NCBI RefSeq assembly: GCF_028745505.1
Contig: NZ_JAQZZL010000001.1
Coordinates: forward strand, 558,001-622,000
Direction: 5' to 3'
Source of the DNA: Lentisphaera marina
GTDB taxonomy: Bacteria; Verrucomicrobiota; Lentisphaeria; Lentisphaerales; Lentisphaeraceae
Length of the DNA: 64,000 bases
Part shown: positions 16,990 to 26,572 of the stretch, piece after piece
How positions within the stretch are numbered: position 1 is the stretch's first letter
Layout: each line of letters opens with the position of its first letter
Translations under genes and position numbers: made by a program
Notes under the pieces: model-generated
Told to the model about the DNA's origin: nothing
Database searches by the model: none
The model's input: the letters and a program-made list of their open reading frames with translations, nothing else

Positions 16990-18000
16990 ATGACTAGTAA
17001 TCAAAAAATCAGATCCATTTTAAAAGATCGCATTATGGTCCTGGATGGTGCTATGGGCTCTATGCTTCAGGGTTACAAATTAAAAGAAGATGACTTTCGT
17101 GGAGAAAGGTTTAAAGATCACCATCTCCCACTTCAAGGTAACAACGACCTACTCTCAATCACACGTCCAGACGTCGTTCAAGAAATTCATGAAGCCTATT
17201 ATGAAGCGGGCGCAGACTTCGCTACAACTAACTCTTTCTCAGGGACAACCATAGCACAAGCCGATTATGAACTGGAAAGTGCCGTCTATGAAATCAATTT
17301 TCAATCTGCACAATGTGCTCGTAAAGCCGCTGATAAATATACTGAACTAACCCCAGATCAACCACGTTTTGTCGTTGGCGGTATGGGACCAACTAACCGC
17401 ACGGCATCAATTTCTCCTGATGTCAACGATCCGGGTATGAGACTTGTCACTTTTGACGACCTTAGAATTGCTTATTATGATCAGGCTAAAGGACTTCTCG
17501 ATGGTGGTGCAGATGTACTAATGGTTGAAACTGTCTTCGATACCCTTAACTGCAAAGCGGCTATCATGGCTATCAAAGAGTTGGAGGAAGACATTAAAAC
17601 AGACATTCCAATCATGGTTTCTGGGACGATTACCGATGCTTCAGGTCGCACCTTAACAGGTCAAACTGTTGAAGCATTTCATGCTTCGGTAAGACATGGT
17701 GATTTGCTCTCCGTAGGTTTAAACTGTGCTCTGGGTGCAAATGAAATGTACCCCTATATTAATCGTTTATCGAAGATTAGTAGTTTTGCTATCTCCGCAC
17801 ACCCCAATGCTGGCCTTCCTAACGAGTTTGGTCAATACGATGAAACGGCAGCAGTTATGGCACCTCAAGTAGAGGAGTTTATTAAAAATGGTCATGTGAA
17901 CATTATTGGCGGTTGCTGTGGAACAACACCCGATCACATTACAGCTTTTAAAAAACTTGCTGATCAATACAAACCACGCCAAGCTCAAAGCTTAGTTTAA
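16990..18000 (+). CDS. metH: Methionine synthase, homocysteine-binding module (separate MetH subunit)
   Basis: 336 aa containing only the first module of cobalamin-dependent methionine synthase: a homocysteine S-methyltransferase TIM barrel. Visible: [33 protein letters not shown] and zinc ligands in GLNCALG and [10 protein letters not shown]. coli MetH is about 1227 aa in one chain; here translation stops at a TAA and the remaining modules are in the next gene, 11 bases on, with its own GGAG. Start chosen at 16990 because AAAGGAT lies 9 bases upstream and the promoter overlaps the alternative ATG. The two products must assemble to transfer methyl from methylcobalamin to homocysteine. Confidence 0.93.
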   Translation: MTSNQKIRSILKDRIMVLDGAMGSMLQGYKLKEDDFRGERFKDHHLPLQGNNDLLSITRPDVVQEIHEAYYEAGADFATTNSFSGTTIAQADYELESAVYEINFQSAQCARKAADKYTELTPDQPRFVVGGMGPTNRTASISPDVNDPGMRLVTFDDLRIAYYDQAKGLLDGGADVLMVETVFDTLNCKAAIMAIKELEEDIKTDIPIMVSGTITDASGRTLTGQTVEAFHASVRHGDLLSVGLNCALGANEMYPYINRLSKISSFAISAHPNAGLPNEFGQYDETAAVMAPQVEEFIKNGHVNIIGGCCGTTPDHITAFKKLADQYKPRQAQSLV

Positions 18001-18011
18001 GGAGATTTATT

Positions 18012-20702
18012 TTGGAAAAACAAGTCCCAGATATGATTCTTTCCGGTTTAGAGCCGCTCGTTGTCGACAAGAACACAGGTTTTGTAAATGTCGGTGAGAG
18101 AACAAACGTTACAGGTTCACGTAAATTTGCCCGCTTAATTCTCAATGAAGAATACGAAGAGGCGATAGCTGTAGCTCGCCAACAAGTCGAAGGTGGAGCC
18201 CAAATCATTGATATCAATATGGATGAAGGTATGCTCGATGGTGAAAAAGCCATGGTTCGTTACCTCAACCTCATAGCTGCTGAACCCGACATTGCCCGTG
18301 TACCCTTTATGATTGACTCCTCCAAGTGGGAAATTATTGAGGCAGGTCTTAAATGCGTTCAAGGTAAATCTATCGTGAACTCTATCTCTTTGAAGGAAGG
18401 TAAAGAACCTTTCGTTGAATACGCCAAAAAGATAAAAATGTATGGTGCTGCAGTCGTTGTTATGGCCTTTGATGAAAAGGGCCAAGCCGATACTTATGAT
18501 CGTCGTATTGAGATCTGTAAGAAATCTTACGATATCCTCGTCAATGAAATTGGCTTCCCCTGTGAGGACATTGTTTTTGACCCCAATATTTTCCCTGTTG
18601 GTACAGGTATAGATGAGCACAACAACTATGCTGTGGATTTTTTCGCTGCCACAAAATGGATTAAAGAAAACCTCCCTGGAGCTAAAGTTTCTGGTGGTCT
18701 TTCAAATGTAAGTTTCTCCTTCCGCGGTAATAATATTGTTCGTGAAGCCATGCACTCAGCTTTCCTTTATCACGGTATTCAAAATGGCCTTGATATGGCT
18801 ATTGTGAACCCAGCTATGCTCGAAATTTACGACGATATTCCAAAAGACCTCCTCGAGTATGTAGAAGATGTTCTACTCAATCGTAGATCAGATGCAACTG
18901 AACGCCTTCTCGACTTCGCAGAAGGACTTAAAGGCAAAGACGGTAAAGTCAAAAAAGTTGCCACACTTGAGTGGCGTAAAGAAGATCTCCAAAGTCGAGT
19001 TACTCACGCATTGGTAAAAGGTATAACTGAATTTATTGAAGATGATGTAGAAGAAGCACGACAGGCAGTAAATAAACCTATTGAAGTTATTGAAGGCTAC
19101 CTCATGAATGGCATGAATGTGGTTGGTGATCTTTTCGGTAGCGGAAAAATGTTCCTTCCACAAGTTGTGAAATCCGCTCGTGTTATGAAAAAAGCTGTAG
19201 CTTACCTGCTGCCCTACATTGAAGAAGAGAAAGCTGCTTCTGGTGATGTGTCCACTAATAATGGCACCATTATTATGGCGACCGTAAAAGGCGACGTTCA
19301 CGATATTGGTAAAAATATTGTAGGTGTTGTTCTCTCCTGCAATAACTTCGAAATTATTGACATCGGCGTTATGGTCCCACCTGAAAAAATTCTTGATGCA
19401 GCAGAAAAACACAATGCCGACATCATCGGCCTCTCCGGTCTCATTACTCCATCATTAGACGAAATGGTGACACTTGCATCGATGATGCAGGAACGCAAAA
19501 TGACTATCCCTCTGCTCATTGGCGGTGCTACTACTTCCCGTGTTCACACTGCAGTTAAAATTGATCCAGAGTACGACGGAACAGTTGTTCACGTTGTTGA
19601 TGCATCTAAATCCGTTCCCGTAGCATCAAGCCTTCTTTCCGACGATTTACATGACGACTTTATTGCTGATATTAAAGTCAACTACGATAAGGTACGCGAA
19701 AATCACGCTAATAAGCACAATACCAAAGCTATTATGCCCCTGGAAACAGCTCGTGCAGGAGCCATACAAGTTGACTGGTCCGACTTCAAAGTTGAAAAAC
19801 CAAGCTTCACTGGTGTGAAAGTTTTCGAAGATATAGAACTTAGCGAACTCCGCAAATACATCGATTGGTCACCATTTTTCAAGACATGGGATCTCCATGG
19901 TCGTTACCCAAAAATTCTCGAAGACGAAGTTGTGGGTGAAGAAGCTAAAAAATTATTTGCCGATGCCAACAAGATGCTCGACGAAATTATCGCCGAAGGC
20001 TGGCTCACGGCAAAAGCTGTTGTTGGTTTCTTCCCCGCTAATAAAAAGGGAACGGACGACACTGAACTCTATACCAGTGGTAGCCGTAGCGAAGTTCTCG
20101 AAACTCTTTGCCACATCCGTCAGCAAACAGAAAGACTCAAAGCTGAATCACCTTTCATGAGCCTAGCTGATTTCATCGCGCCAAAAGGTCATAAAGATTA
20201 CATGGGTGCATTCTGTGTGACTGCAGGTATTGGCTGTGAGGAAAAAGCCAAAGAATTCGAAAAAGATCACGATGATTACAATTCGATAATGGTCAAAGCC
20301 CTCGCAGACCGTTTTGCTGAAGCCTACGCAGAGATGATGCACGAAAAAGTTCGTAAAGAACTTTGGGGCTACGATAGCTCTGAAAGCTTGAGTAATCAGG
20401 AGCTCATTCGCGAAAAGTACCGTGGTATTCGACCTGCCCCAGGCTACCCTGCCTGCCCAGAACATACTGAAAAAGCCAAACTCTTTAGACTACTTAATGT
20501 TACTGATAACATAGGTGTAGAGCTTACAGATTCTTTCGCCATGTTCCCTGCTGCATCTGTCAGTGGTTGGTACTTTGGTCATCCAGAATCTCGCTATTTT
20601 GCCGTAGGTAAAATTGGTGAAGATCAGGTTGCGGATTACGCAGAACGCAAAGGTATGGAACTCAAAGATGCTCAACGCTGGTTGAATCCATTACGGGGTT
20701 AA
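18012..20702 (+). CDS. metH: Methionine synthase, folate/cobalamin/AdoMet modules (separate MetH subunit)
   Basis: 896 aa holding the rest of MetH in order: pterin-binding domain ([25 protein letters not shown], about 25-300), four-helix cap (about 330-415), B12-binding Rossmann domain with D428-V-H430-D-I-G433 (His430 is the cobalt ligand) and [13 protein letters not shown], then the AdoMet-dependent reactivation domain (about 570-896; [34 protein letters not shown]). TTG start, preceded by GGAG seven bases away. It uses methyltetrahydrofolate to remethylate cob(I)alamin. The cut lies between the Hcy and folate modules, a natural hinge in MetH. Operon with the Hcy module; terminator downstream. 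Confidence 0.93.
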   Translation: MEKQVPDMILSGLEPLVVDKNTGFVNVGERTNVTGSRKFARLILNEEYEEAIAVARQQVEGGAQIIDINMDEGMLDGEKAMVRYLNLIAAEPDIARVPFMIDSSKWEIIEAGLKCVQGKSIVNSISLKEGKEPFVEYAKKIKMYGAAVVVMAFDEKGQADTYDRRIEICKKSYDILVNEIGFPCEDIVFDPNIFPVGTGIDEHNNYAVDFFAATKWIKENLPGAKVSGGLSNVSFSFRGNNIVREAMHSAFLYHGIQNGLDMAIVNPAMLEIYDDIPKDLLEYVEDVLLNRRSDATERLLDFAEGLKGKDGKVKKVATLEWRKEDLQSRVTHALVKGITEFIEDDVEEARQAVNKPIEVIEGYLMNGMNVVGDLFGSGKMFLPQVVKSARVMKKAVAYLLPYIEEEKAASGDVSTNNGTIIMATVKGDVHDIGKNIVGVVLSCNNFEIIDIGVMVPPEKILDAAEKHNADIIGLSGLITPSLDEMVTLASMMQERKMTIPLLIGGATTSRVHTAVKIDPEYDGTVVHVVDASKSVPVASSLLSDDLHDDFIADIKVNYDKVRENHANKHNTKAIMPLETARAGAIQVDWSDFKVEKPSFTGVKVFEDIELSELRKYIDWSPFFKTWDLHGRYPKILEDEVVGEEAKKLFADANKMLDEIIAEGWLTAKAVVGFFPANKKGTDDTELYTSGSRSEVLETLCHIRQQTERLKAESPFMSLADFIAPKGHKDYMGAFCVTAGIGCEEKAKEFEKDHDDYNSIMVKALADRFAEAYAEMMHEKVRKELWGYDSSESLSNQELIREKYRGIRPAPGYPACPEHTEKAKLFRLLNVTDNIGVELTDSFAMFPAASVSGWYFGHPESRYFAVGKIGEDQVADYAERKGMELKDAQRWLNPLRG

Positions 20703-20721
20703 AAACAACTTTAATCTATTT

Positions 20722-20747
20722 AAGCCGAGTTTTACTCGGCTTTTTAA
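20722..20747 (+). terminator. Terminator after metH pair
   Basis: AAGCCGAGT-TTT-ACTCGGCTTTTT, 20 bases past the stop codon; good stem and T tract. Confidence 0.9.
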
Positions 20748-20843
20748 CTATTAGATAATAATTCAAGTATAAGCAGTTTAGGGTTTATACTTACTTAGTA
20801 AGTAGATTATTGTATTTTTGAACACCATTTTCACGGATGAAAA

Positions 20844-21500
20844 ATGAAAAAAATAAGTTTAATAATCATAATTTTTACAAGCTTTATCACAAAAGCGGAG
20901 GAGCTCGGCTATTTAAACTGGACCACCTTTTCTACTAAAGTGGACGATGTGAAACTGAGTTTATTTTTTGATAACCGCTTCCGCGATGGCGTGGATAAAC
21001 ATTATTTTCGCTTTGCTTCACTAAAAGTGGCTTACCCTATTCACGATAACTTTGATATCGGCTTTAATTACAGTCGATACGATTCAAAAGCTATTGATGG
21101 TGACTGGAAATATGGTCGTCGGTATGAGTTTGAACTCAACCCGCATTACACCTTTAAAAATGACTGGAAACTCAGCCTTAGGAATCGTTTAGAGTTACGT
21201 CGAATTGAAGATAAAGGTAGCGACAACACAAGATCCCGCCATCGACCAAGAGTTGACATCCCCATAGAAACTAGATGGAAAGCTTTCAAAGGTATCTTTA
21301 TGAGCAATGAATTTTACATTGATTATAATGATTCAACGCGCTGGGTACAGAGTGATTTTCAACCTTTTGGACTTAATTTTCTCTTAGCAAATAATATATC
21401 TTTCTCTGTTTTTTACATGGATCAATATCAACGTTCCAGTGGAACTTCTAGCTGGGACTCTAATGCACTCATAGGCACTTCTTTAACAATAATCTTTTAA
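20844..21500 (+). CDS. DUF2490-like outer-membrane protein
   Basis: 218 aa with signal peptide (KKISLIIIIFTSFITKAEE). The rest is an alternating beta-strand pattern with the DUF2490 features: LGYLNWTTFSTKVDD at the start, LSLFFDNRFRDG, WKYGRRYEFELNPHYTFKNDWKLSLRNRLELRR in the middle and FSVFYMDQYQRSSG before a C-terminal hydrophobic strand ending in Phe, the outer-membrane sorting signal. Function unknown. Its stop is followed after two bases by the next start, so the two are co-transcribed. Confidence 0.75.
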   Translation: MKKISLIIIIFTSFITKAEELGYLNWTTFSTKVDDVKLSLFFDNRFRDGVDKHYFRFASLKVAYPIHDNFDIGFNYSRYDSKAIDGDWKYGRRYEFELNPHYTFKNDWKLSLRNRLELRRIEDKGSDNTRSRHRPRVDIPIETRWKAFKGIFMSNEFYIDYNDSTRWVQSDFQPFGLNFLLANNISFSVFYMDQYQRSSGTSSWDSNALIGTSLTIIF

Positions 21501-21502
21501 AA

Positions 21503-21916
21503 ATGCACGAATTCCAAGAAAAAATCAAAACATCCAAGCAACAAATGAGCTCTCTAAAAGGCTTCCTTGTTGCGCTAATTATTTTTGTACTCCTTGTTGC
21601 AGGAGCCAACCCAATAAGCTCTTGGTTAGCTGAAAGTGGCTTTCATAAGAAGAATGTTAAACAAGTGTATTTTGCGGCGGGGGTTAAACGCAATTTGCTG
21701 AGTTACGAAAGCGCACAGGAGCTCTACAAACGCATCATTAAAGAATTTCCTGAGCAAAGCGAGGCCGCTTTTTATCAAATTGCTTTTTGTTTAGATCGAC
21801 AAGGACATAAACAAGAAGCTAGAGAGGCTTATTCCAAATACCTCAATGATTATCCTTCGGGCCAATACTCAGAGAAAGCACAAAAAAACCTCAAAGAACT
21901 AATGTCTTTGAGGTAA
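21503..21916 (+). CDS. Membrane-anchored TPR protein
   Basis: 137 aa. One membrane helix (about residues 21-43), then a coil and tetratricopeptide-like pairs resembling the C-terminal YbgF/BamD type: VKRNLLSYESAQELYKRIIKEFP, SEAAFYQIAFCLDRQG, EAREAYSKYLNDYPSGQYSEKA. It probably sits at the inner membrane with the TPR domain in the periplasm and serves as a protein-protein adaptor. No specific partner can be named; it directly follows a DUF2490-like gene. Confidence 0.65.
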   Translation: MHEFQEKIKTSKQQMSSLKGFLVALIIFVLLVAGANPISSWLAESGFHKKNVKQVYFAAGVKRNLLSYESAQELYKRIIKEFPEQSEAAFYQIAFCLDRQGHKQEAREAYSKYLNDYPSGQYSEKAQKNLKELMSLR

Positions 21917-21938
21917 ATCTTAAGATTAATGATTCTGT

Positions 21939-22235
21939 TTAGGATTTATTAACCATCTTCATAATTTGATCTTTATATTGCCAACCGAAATAAATGATCG
22001 CCCCTATAATGGCCAACTTTATAACAAGCTTAATGAAGCCACCTTTTTCCTGCCCACGATAGACTTCCATATTAGCATTCGTTCTGGCATGTCCTTCGGC
22101 ACAGCTAGTCGAACAAAAATGACTTCCTTCTAATGTAACAGTGCATTCATCACAAACAGGTTTACGACAACTTAAGCATAAAAAGGCAGCAGCCCTATCG
22201 GTGTGATTTAAACAAACTTTATCTGCAACTGACAT
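21939..22235 (-). CDS. B-box-type zinc-finger membrane protein
   Basis: 98 aa. Residues 7-45 carry eight Cys/His in B-box spacing (CLNHTDRAA... CLSCRKPVCDEC... HFCSTSC), a zinc-binding module found in many bacterial single-pass membrane proteins. A membrane helix follows (about 66-82, IKLAIIGAIIYFGW) and a short basic tail. Function unknown; the finger would face the cytoplasm. Monocistronic. Confidence 0.75.
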   Translation of the reverse strand: MSVADKVCLNHTDRAAAFLCLSCRKPVCDECTVTLEGSHFCSTSCAEGHARTNANMEVYRGQEKGGFIKLVIKLAIIGAIIYFGWQYKDQIMKMVNKS

Positions 22236-22375
22236 GTGAACTCCTCGTTTGGTTTAAATATATGATAAAACGATAAATTCCTTGAAGCAAGATTTTTGTT
22301 AAAAACATTTTCTTAATAAAATAAATTTTGAAAATTTATTACAATGAAAAGAATAATTTTACTCCAAAATATGAA

Positions 22376-23431
22376 TTAACCTAAAAGTTCTTTTGCTGCT
22401 TGGCTTATTTGATTTTCTAAATTGTTCATGCAGATCCATTCGTCGCAATGACGTTGGTAGCAGGCTAAACATTTAGCTTCTTGGGAACGAATCACTCGAG
22501 CATGATTTCCCCAAGGACCGACGCGAGTCGGCTGAGTGGGACCAAAAATAACGCATACGGGACGATCTAAGGCACTGGCAATATGGCCCACAGCTCCCTC
22601 ACTCGCAATTGTGAGGTCGGCTAAACGTATGAGTTCTTGAAGTTCTTGAATATTCGTACAACCAGCTAAATTCCAAATACTCTTAGCAAATTCTGGTTCG
22701 AGTTTAAAGTCAATTATTTCACGATTAATGACATCTTTTTTATCAGGTGTACCAATAAAAATGAATTGCGCTTTTGGGAAATCTTCTTTTATCATTTGCG
22801 CTGATCGCAAATAGTTTTTTACTGGGTAATCCTTTGTCTCCCAAGAAGTGTAAGGACTCATGAGAATGACTGGCTGATTCTTATCTTCTAAGGCCTCATT
22901 TAATTTTTGTGGCAACTTTATTTTTAAAATTTCTTCACCACCCTCTTTCAAATAAATCTTTGGAAAGAACTTTTCTGCATCAATTCCCGCTAAATTGAGA
23001 GTTCCCTTGAGCTCGGCAATCGCATGATCATTTTTATCGGCGTTTTTGAAACCTTTGAGAAAGGGCTTTTTTCCTTTGACAAACTTCTCTTTGGCGCGAC
23101 AAAAGTAGAGGAAAAATATACTGCGTTCAATTCCCTGTAAGTCGATAGCTAAATCATATTTCTCTTTGCGAACTTCGCGAAGAGAAGTCAAAAATTGTGC
23201 CATCACTGAGAAAATATAGAAAAAGGATTTTTTCATTTTCTGAGAAACGAGAACTTTGTCAAAAATAATCAACTTATCAATATGGGGATTGTGTTCCACT
23301 GCCAACTTACATGATTTATCTACCATGAAGTGAATTTCTGCTTCGGGATATTGAGCTCGAGTGGCTTCAACTGCGAGACTCGAATGAATCACATCTCCCA
23401 GAGAAGTTTGTTTTATTAAAAGGATTTTCAT
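22376..23431 (-). CDS. Glycosyltransferase family 9 (heptosyltransferase-like)
   Basis: 351 aa. GT9 enzymes add heptose (or related sugars) from ADP-heptose to LPS core in the cytoplasm. N terminus KILLIKQTSLGDVIHSSLAVEATR is the GT9 signature; later VILMSPYTSWETKDYP, FIFIGTPDKKD, LIRLADLTIASEGAVGHIASAL and PVCVIFGPTQPTRVGPWG form the donor-binding domain. C-terminal cysteine cluster (KCLACYQRHCDEWIC) is usual for WaaC/WaaF-type relatives. The exact acceptor is unknown. It implies a Gram-negative envelope. Isolated gene beside repeat-rich DNA. Confidence 0.88.
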   Translation of the reverse strand: MKILLIKQTSLGDVIHSSLAVEATRAQYPEAEIHFMVDKSCKLAVEHNPHIDKLIIFDKVLVSQKMKKSFFYIFSVMAQFLTSLREVRKEKYDLAIDLQGIERSIFFLYFCRAKEKFVKGKKPFLKGFKNADKNDHAIAELKGTLNLAGIDAEKFFPKIYLKEGGEEILKIKLPQKLNEALEDKNQPVILMSPYTSWETKDYPVKNYLRSAQMIKEDFPKAQFIFIGTPDKKDVINREIIDFKLEPEFAKSIWNLAGCTNIQELQELIRLADLTIASEGAVGHIASALDRPVCVIFGPTQPTRVGPWGNHARVIRSQEAKCLACYQRHCDEWICMNNLENQISQAAKELLG

Positions 23432-23740
23432 AAGGCACTATACAAAGCAAATTCTGTAGTTCAATTAGGTGTTGCCACAGGAAGTGTTGCCATACGGGAT
23501 GCTGACACATAGGAGGTAGATATGGTTTAAGTAATTTAGGATAACAAATAATGAAGGTTTTTCACAAACGAGGGAGCACTGCCCCTCGAGCACCCCGTAA
23601 GGACTTGCCAGCCCTTAACCCGGCGGTTCGGTTTTTGCCACAAGGGACAGAGAGTGCATAGAACAAAAAAGTTGAAATAGACTCATCCACAGATGGACTC
23701 AGATTAACACAAAAGAAACTGCCAACTAATTTCTAAGCAC

Positions 23741-23772
23741 TTTTTAAAATGCAGGAAGGATTCCTGCGCTCC
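23741..23772. repeat. REP-like palindrome, copy 1
   Basis: TTTTTAAAATGCAGGAAGG continuing through a palindrome (GCAGGAA-GGA-TTCCTGC) to GCTCC. Nearly identical to 25361-25393; the two flank the IS110-family transposase gene. Such short palindromes occur as dispersed repeats and are known targets of some IS110/IS1111 elements. Confidence 0.6.
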
Positions 23773-23859
23773 TATAGTAGTCCAAGTAATTAAATAGATA
23801 AATATAATGAGGGGGTCTGGGGGAGAAATTTTAGAATTAAAAAAGGAACATATAAATTT

Positions 23860-24010
23860 AATTATTCTCGGTACGAATTGGCGCTCCTGTCTTTGAAAGA
23901 CTTTCTGGGCACTTCGACCGGGAATGATTATCAGCAAGACGAATACTCAGAAAGCTTCCACCACGAATGCTATAGGAATTTCGCACGCTGACTTTTAAAT
24001 CTATATATTC
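23860..24010 (+). ncRNA. Candidate IS110 bridge (seek) RNA region
   Basis: IS110-group elements are known to transcribe a structured non-coding RNA from the end upstream of the transposase. Here the 150 bases before the gene contain nested complementarity: TCTCGGT near 23866 with ACCGGGA near 23916 (one G-U-type mismatch), an inner hairpin GTCTTTGAAAGAC, and further short stems. The coordinates are approximate because IS110 elements lack inverted ends. Inference by position and structure only. Confidence 0.3.
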
Positions 24011-24023
24011 CTAAGGAGTAAAA

Positions 24024-25283
24024 ATGTATTATACAAGAACTAAAAAGCCATCTGAATACTCAGTTATTATTGCGATTGACTGGGCTGATCAAAAGCATGA
24101 TCTACGAATCCTTCGGGATTGTGAAGAAGAATGTAAAGTTATCAGTAGTGATTTACTTACGCTCAAAAAATTCTTTAATGAACTCATACTTGAATCTGTT
24201 AATGATCCCATCGCGGTTGTCATCGAAAGCTGCCAATCTGCACTGATGAATTTATTGATATCCATTAGTGAATTTGATGTCTATACAGTTCACCCGACCA
24301 CTTCTTCGAAGTTTGCTAAAACATTCCATCTTAGTGGCGCGAAAAGTGACCGAGCAGATACCAAATCATTACTTGAACTATACTTAAAACACCCTGATAA
24401 AGTTAAAAGAGTAGACGAATCTTTTTCAAAAGGAAAACTGAAGCGACTGAATATAAAAAGGCGTGATTTAGTAAATGATAGAACTCGTTTAACTAATCAA
24501 CTCACTGCATTGTTGAAGATCTATTATCCAAATGCACTCAAAGTCGTGGGGAATCATTTATATGCAGACATGTTTCTAGATTTTTTGGATAAATATCCAA
24601 GCCCGCAGGATATCATTAATGCTCATCAAATCGGCATTACTAAATTCTTTAACAAACGCAGTACAAGCCATACAAAAACAAAAGTGAGGGTTCAAATATT
24701 ACGCGCTTCTGTTATTGTTGTTAATGATGAAGATGAGGTGGATTACTACATATTTGAGATACAACAATTCTGCCACAGAATCCGGAGTTTAAATAAGGTT
24801 ATTAAAGCTTATGACGAAAAAATTGAGCAAGCTTATAGGGAAAATGAAGATCATGAAATATTCCAATCATTTCCAGGAGCAGGTCCTAGTATCGGACCAC
24901 GTCTTATGGCCTTCTTTGGAAACGATCGAGAAAAATTTCAGTCTGTAAATGAGGCTCTTAAAATCAGTGAAATAGCTCCTGTGACAATTCAGAGTGGGAA
25001 AATGAATATTGTCCGAAGACGTTTTTTATGCGACAGGTTCACTCAACTTAGTTTTGTTGAGTTTGCCAATAATTCCATAAGGTCATCAATATGGGCACAT
25101 GAATTTTATTATCATAAGAAAGCTCTAAACATACCTCACTTCACAATACTTAGAGCTTTGGCGTACAAATGGATTCGTATCATGTACAGTTGTTGGAAAA
25201 CGAGAACTCCATATAATGAAAAGACCTATCTAGAAGTATTGGAGCAGAGGCGACCAGCATGGTTTCAGAAATTCGTTAATTAA
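24024..25283 (+). CDS. IS110-family transposase
   Basis: 419 aa. N-terminal RuvC-like DEDD domain (VIIAIDWADQKHDLRI with the first Asp; VVIESCQSAL; KSDRADTKSLLEL carrying later acidic residues) and C-terminal Tnp20 domain (FQSFPGAGPSIGPRLMAFFG, with the serine later in the domain). Length and order match IS110 recombinases, which use RNA-guided site-specific insertion without inverted repeats or target duplications. A strong AAGGAG precedes the ATG. The frame is intact. Element boundaries cannot be fixed from this copy alone. Confidence 0.92.
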   Translation: MYYTRTKKPSEYSVIIAIDWADQKHDLRILRDCEEECKVISSDLLTLKKFFNELILESVNDPIAVVIESCQSALMNLLISISEFDVYTVHPTTSSKFAKTFHLSGAKSDRADTKSLLELYLKHPDKVKRVDESFSKGKLKRLNIKRRDLVNDRTRLTNQLTALLKIYYPNALKVVGNHLYADMFLDFLDKYPSPQDIINAHQIGITKFFNKRSTSHTKTKVRVQILRASVIVVNDEDEVDYYIFEIQQFCHRIRSLNKVIKAYDEKIEQAYRENEDHEIFQSFPGAGPSIGPRLMAFFGNDREKFQSVNEALKISEIAPVTIQSGKMNIVRRRFLCDRFTQLSFVEFANNSIRSSIWAHEFYYHKKALNIPHFTILRALAYKWIRIMYSCWKTRTPYNEKTYLEVLEQRRPAWFQKFVN

Positions 25284-25684
25284 TCTCGAATTCTAGTTGT
25301 AAGTGCACTCAGAAAAGCCCAGCTAAAACCATTACTTATTTTAGGTAAGTTTTCTTTCAGTTTTTAAAAATGCAGGAAGGATTCCTGCGCTCCCAGCAAA
25401 AAAACTCAGCGCCACTGCGGCTCGGCGTGATAAACCCTAATCTAAAAGATGATAATTTTTAAAAATCTGCAGGGCGTGGTCCTATCTGCAGTGAGCCTGC
25501 GAAGGATCTGCAAACGAAGCAGACTTACTACTTCCAAAATTCTACCTGCTATCCTCTTAAGATTTACTAATAGACAAAAAATGTTAGGGACTTTTTAATC
25601 TGAGCTTTGGGCACGTTTGCGGAGATCGCAAAGTCATGTAGATTAGGAGATTTTTGAAACCCCTTTTATATTGGAAAATTTTTT
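25284..25684. other. Repeat-rich intergenic region between IS110 gene and folD
   Basis: No gene seen. Contains the second REP-like palindrome (25361-25393), a GC-rich patch (25405-25435), and short repeats of CTGCAG/TCTGCA around 25467-25520. Part may be the right end of the IS110 element. The folD promoter must lie in the last 100 bases, but I do not see a consensus one. Confidence 0.5.
25361..25393. repeat. REP-like palindrome, copy 2
   Basis: Differs from 23741-23772 by one extra A in the leading A run; same orientation, with the same GCAGGAA-GGA-TTCCTGC palindrome and GCTCC tail. Confidence 0.6.
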
Positions 25685-26572
25685 ATGGAAGAAAAGTTGA
25701 TTCGCGGCAAAATCATTGCCGACGAAATTATTAGCGAACTTCGCGAAGAAGTTAATTCACTCAAAGAAAAGAGTGGCAAGGTTCCCGGTTTAGCAGTTGT
25801 ATTGATTGGCGAAGACCCCGCTTCTAAAGTTTATGTAAATTCAAAAGAGAAAATGGCCAATTCACTTGGCTATCACTCAGTTAAAATAGTTTTGCCCATC
25901 GATGCGACACAAGAAGCTGTTTTAGCTGTTGTCGACGAACTCAATAATGACCCTGCTATACATGGCATTTTAGTTCAATCCCCTCCTCCTCCTCAAATTG
26001 ATGAAGAACAAATAATTCTCAATATCAATCCAAAGAAAGATGTCGATGGTTTTCACCCTTCAAATGTCGGTCTTGTTTTCACTGGTGCCAAAGATGGTTT
26101 CCCTCCCTGCACTCCTTGGGGTTGCTTAGAACTTCTGAAACGCAGCAAAGTTGAAACTAAAGGCAAGCACGCCGTTATTGTCGGTCGCTCCAATATTGTT
26201 GGAAAGCCCATGGCATCTTTAATGATCCAAAAAGGCGTTGACTCAACTGTTACTATTTGTCACTCAAGAACCGCTGATCTAGGCGCAGAAATTCGCCGTG
26301 CAGACATTGTCATTGCTGCAGTTGGTATTCCTGAATTCATTACTGGTGACATGGTCAGTGAAGGTACAGTTGTTATTGACGTAGGAATCAACCGCGTTGA
26401 TGATGAAAGTCGCCCACGTGGCTACCGTCTATGTGGTGATGTTGATTTTGATTCAGTTGCACCAAAAGCGGCGCTCATTACTCCTGTTCCAGGCGGCGTC
26501 GGTCCTATGACTATTGCCATGTTAATGAGCAATACTCTACTTGCCTTTAAACGGATAGAGAATATTGGGTAA
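25685..26572 (+). CDS. folD: Bifunctional methylenetetrahydrofolate dehydrogenase/cyclohydrolase
   Basis: 295 aa. FolD oxidises 5,10-methylene-THF (NADP-dependent) and hydrolyses the product to 10-formyl-THF in the cytoplasm, feeding purine and formyl-Met synthesis. Seen: active-site Y-V-N-S-K (YxxxK, about residues 51-55), DVDGFHP, VIVGRSNIVGKP at the dinucleotide fold, VIDVGINRV and the C-terminal PVPGGVGPMT. The usual VQLPLP is here VQSPPP, a small departure near the folate pocket. First gene of a four-gene run whose members overlap (folD-pcnB-PBP5-like-holB). Confidence 0.95.
   Translation: MEEKLIRGKIIADEIISELREEVNSLKEKSGKVPGLAVVLIGEDPASKVYVNSKEKMANSLGYHSVKIVLPIDATQEAVLAVVDELNNDPAIHGILVQSPPPPQIDEEQIILNINPKKDVDGFHPSNVGLVFTGAKDGFPPCTPWGCLELLKRSKVETKGKHAVIVGRSNIVGKPMASLMIQKGVDSTVTICHSRTADLGAEIRRADIVIAAVGIPEFITGDMVSEGTVVIDVGINRVDDESRPRGYRLCGDVDFDSVAPKAALITPVPGGVGPMTIAMLMSNTLLAFKRIENIG

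Larger units (their letters stand above)
23432..24023. other. Repeat-rich intergenic region containing the upstream part of the IS110 element
   Basis: No convincing gene in about 590 bases. It holds two near direct copies of GTGTTGCCA (about 23470-23495), a GC-richer stretch unlike its neighbours (about 23565-23640), a REP-like palindrome (23741-23772), and, next to the transposase, DNA with several hairpins that could be the IS110 left end. A 77-codon minus-strand frame at 23704-23937 crosses these repeats and lacks protein-like features. Confidence 0.5.

Noticed and set aside
18135-20675. Long frames antisense to metH (up to 174 codons)
   Set aside because: Codon-bias shadows of a well conserved coding gene; compositions rich in Phe, Cys and His.
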